Shown piece after piece: positions 6,049 to 6,307 of a stretch of 6,307 nt of DNA. Position 1 is the stretch's first letter. Each line of letters begins with the position of its first letter. A program made the translations under genes and the position numbers. Below the pieces are notes generated by a model. That model was not told the origin of the DNA, did not search any database, and was given only the letters and a program-made list of their open reading frames with translations. The DNA lies in NCBI GenBank assembly GCA_001513505.1, contig LFTM01000136.1, positions 1 to 6,307 on the forward strand, written 5' to 3'. The DNA is from Clostridiales bacterium DTU092 (lineage in GTDB: Bacteria > Bacillota > Clostridia > Caldicoprobacterales > Caldicoprobacteraceae).

Positions 6049-6307
6049 TTATGTTAATTCCTCCACTAATTTAGCTGCATCTTTGTCAAGGTATAAAATA
6101 GCTCTTTCATGGGTTCTTAAAACCGAAGCCGGACATTTTTCTGTAACTGGTCCTGTCAAAGTCTCCTTTACTGCTTCTGCCTTTCTATCCTTCGGAACCA
6201 TGCAGTACAGATAATCTGCCCCTATAATGGCGGGAATGGTCATGGTAATAGCATACCTCGGGACATCATCCATAGATGCAAAACCGAAATCGTGGTACTG
6301 TTGATTT
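6049..6307 (-). CDS. nagB-like: C-terminal fragment of glucosamine-6-phosphate deaminase/isomerase-like protein
   Basis: The last 85 codons of a gene whose start lies beyond the right edge; the frame is open to the edge, so the ATG at 6273 is internal. The segment reads DFGFASMDDVPRYAITMTIP, then YLYCMVPKDRKAEAVKETL, TGPVTEKCPASVLRTH and AILYLDKDAAKL before TAA at 6051-6049. This series (DDVP..AITMTIPA, then VP..RKAEAV..TLTGP, then CPAS.LRTH and LYLDKDAA) is the C-terminal signature of the NagB/6-phosphogluconolactonase-like sugar isomerase superfamily, in the divergent branch often found in Firmicutes and Bacteroidetes. True members convert glucosamine-6-phosphate to fructose-6-phosphate and ammonia in amino-sugar catabolism. 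The catalytic N-terminal two thirds are not visible, so deaminase activity is inferred from family only. It is co-directional with the oxidoreductase, 193 nt upstream of it. Confidence 0.85.
   Translation of the reverse strand, partial: NQQYHDFGFASMDDVPRYAITMTIPAIIGADYLYCMVPKDRKAEAVKETLTGPVTEKCPASVLRTHERAILYLDKDAAKLVEELT

Overview
The window is AT-rich and reads as a bacterial chromosome segment. Every convincing gene lies on the minus strand. Strong Shine-Dalgarno sequences (AAGGAGGT, GGAGGT, AGGGAGG) sit 5-6 nt before three ATG starts. Together with the AT-rich codon use and the protein families present, this suggests a Firmicute, most likely a Clostridia-class anaerobe that degrades glycans. 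This placement is inference; there is no rRNA or marker gene to confirm it. I see no tRNA, rRNA, CRISPR array, insertion sequence or phage gene.

In the direction of transcription (right to left) the layout is: (1) the 3' end of a glucosamine-6-phosphate deaminase/isomerase-like gene, 6307-6049, cut by the window edge; (2) a 193-nt gap with two short protein-like open stretches and a weak promoter candidate; (3) a Gfo/Idh/MocA-family NAD(P)-dependent oxidoreductase, 5855-4821; (4) a 202-nt gap with the best promoter candidate in the window, a tandem 9-bp repeat and a 13-bp palindrome; (5) an ABC transporter ATPase, 4618-3920, overlapping by 4 nt (ATGA) (6) a 519-residue, roughly 12-span ABC exporter permease, 3923-2364; (7) 29 nt later, a 677-residue glycoside hydrolase-like protein, 2334-301, with a barrel domain, a beta-galactosidase-trimerisation-like domain and a C-terminal beta domain; (8) a possible 26-codon ORF, 304-224, starting within the stop codon of the hydrolase; (9) the first 65 codons of another gene, 197 to the left edge.

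The ATPase, permease and hydrolase are packed as one operon, probably starting from the promoter at 4765-4793. The deaminase-like gene and the oxidoreductase lie upstream on the same strand and fit carbohydrate, perhaps amino-sugar, metabolism. I see no convincing intrinsic terminator, so longer read-through transcripts are possible. The hydrolase has no signal peptide and should be cytoplasmic, acting on imported oligosaccharides or glycosides. The ABC pair is of exporter type, not a sugar-import system with a binding protein, so its link to sugar metabolism is unexplained.

Most of the window consists of recognisable protein families. I do not see strong evidence for a wholly new system. The points worth a second look are the exporter-hydrolase operon, its leader region, and the short protein-like ORFs in the gaps.
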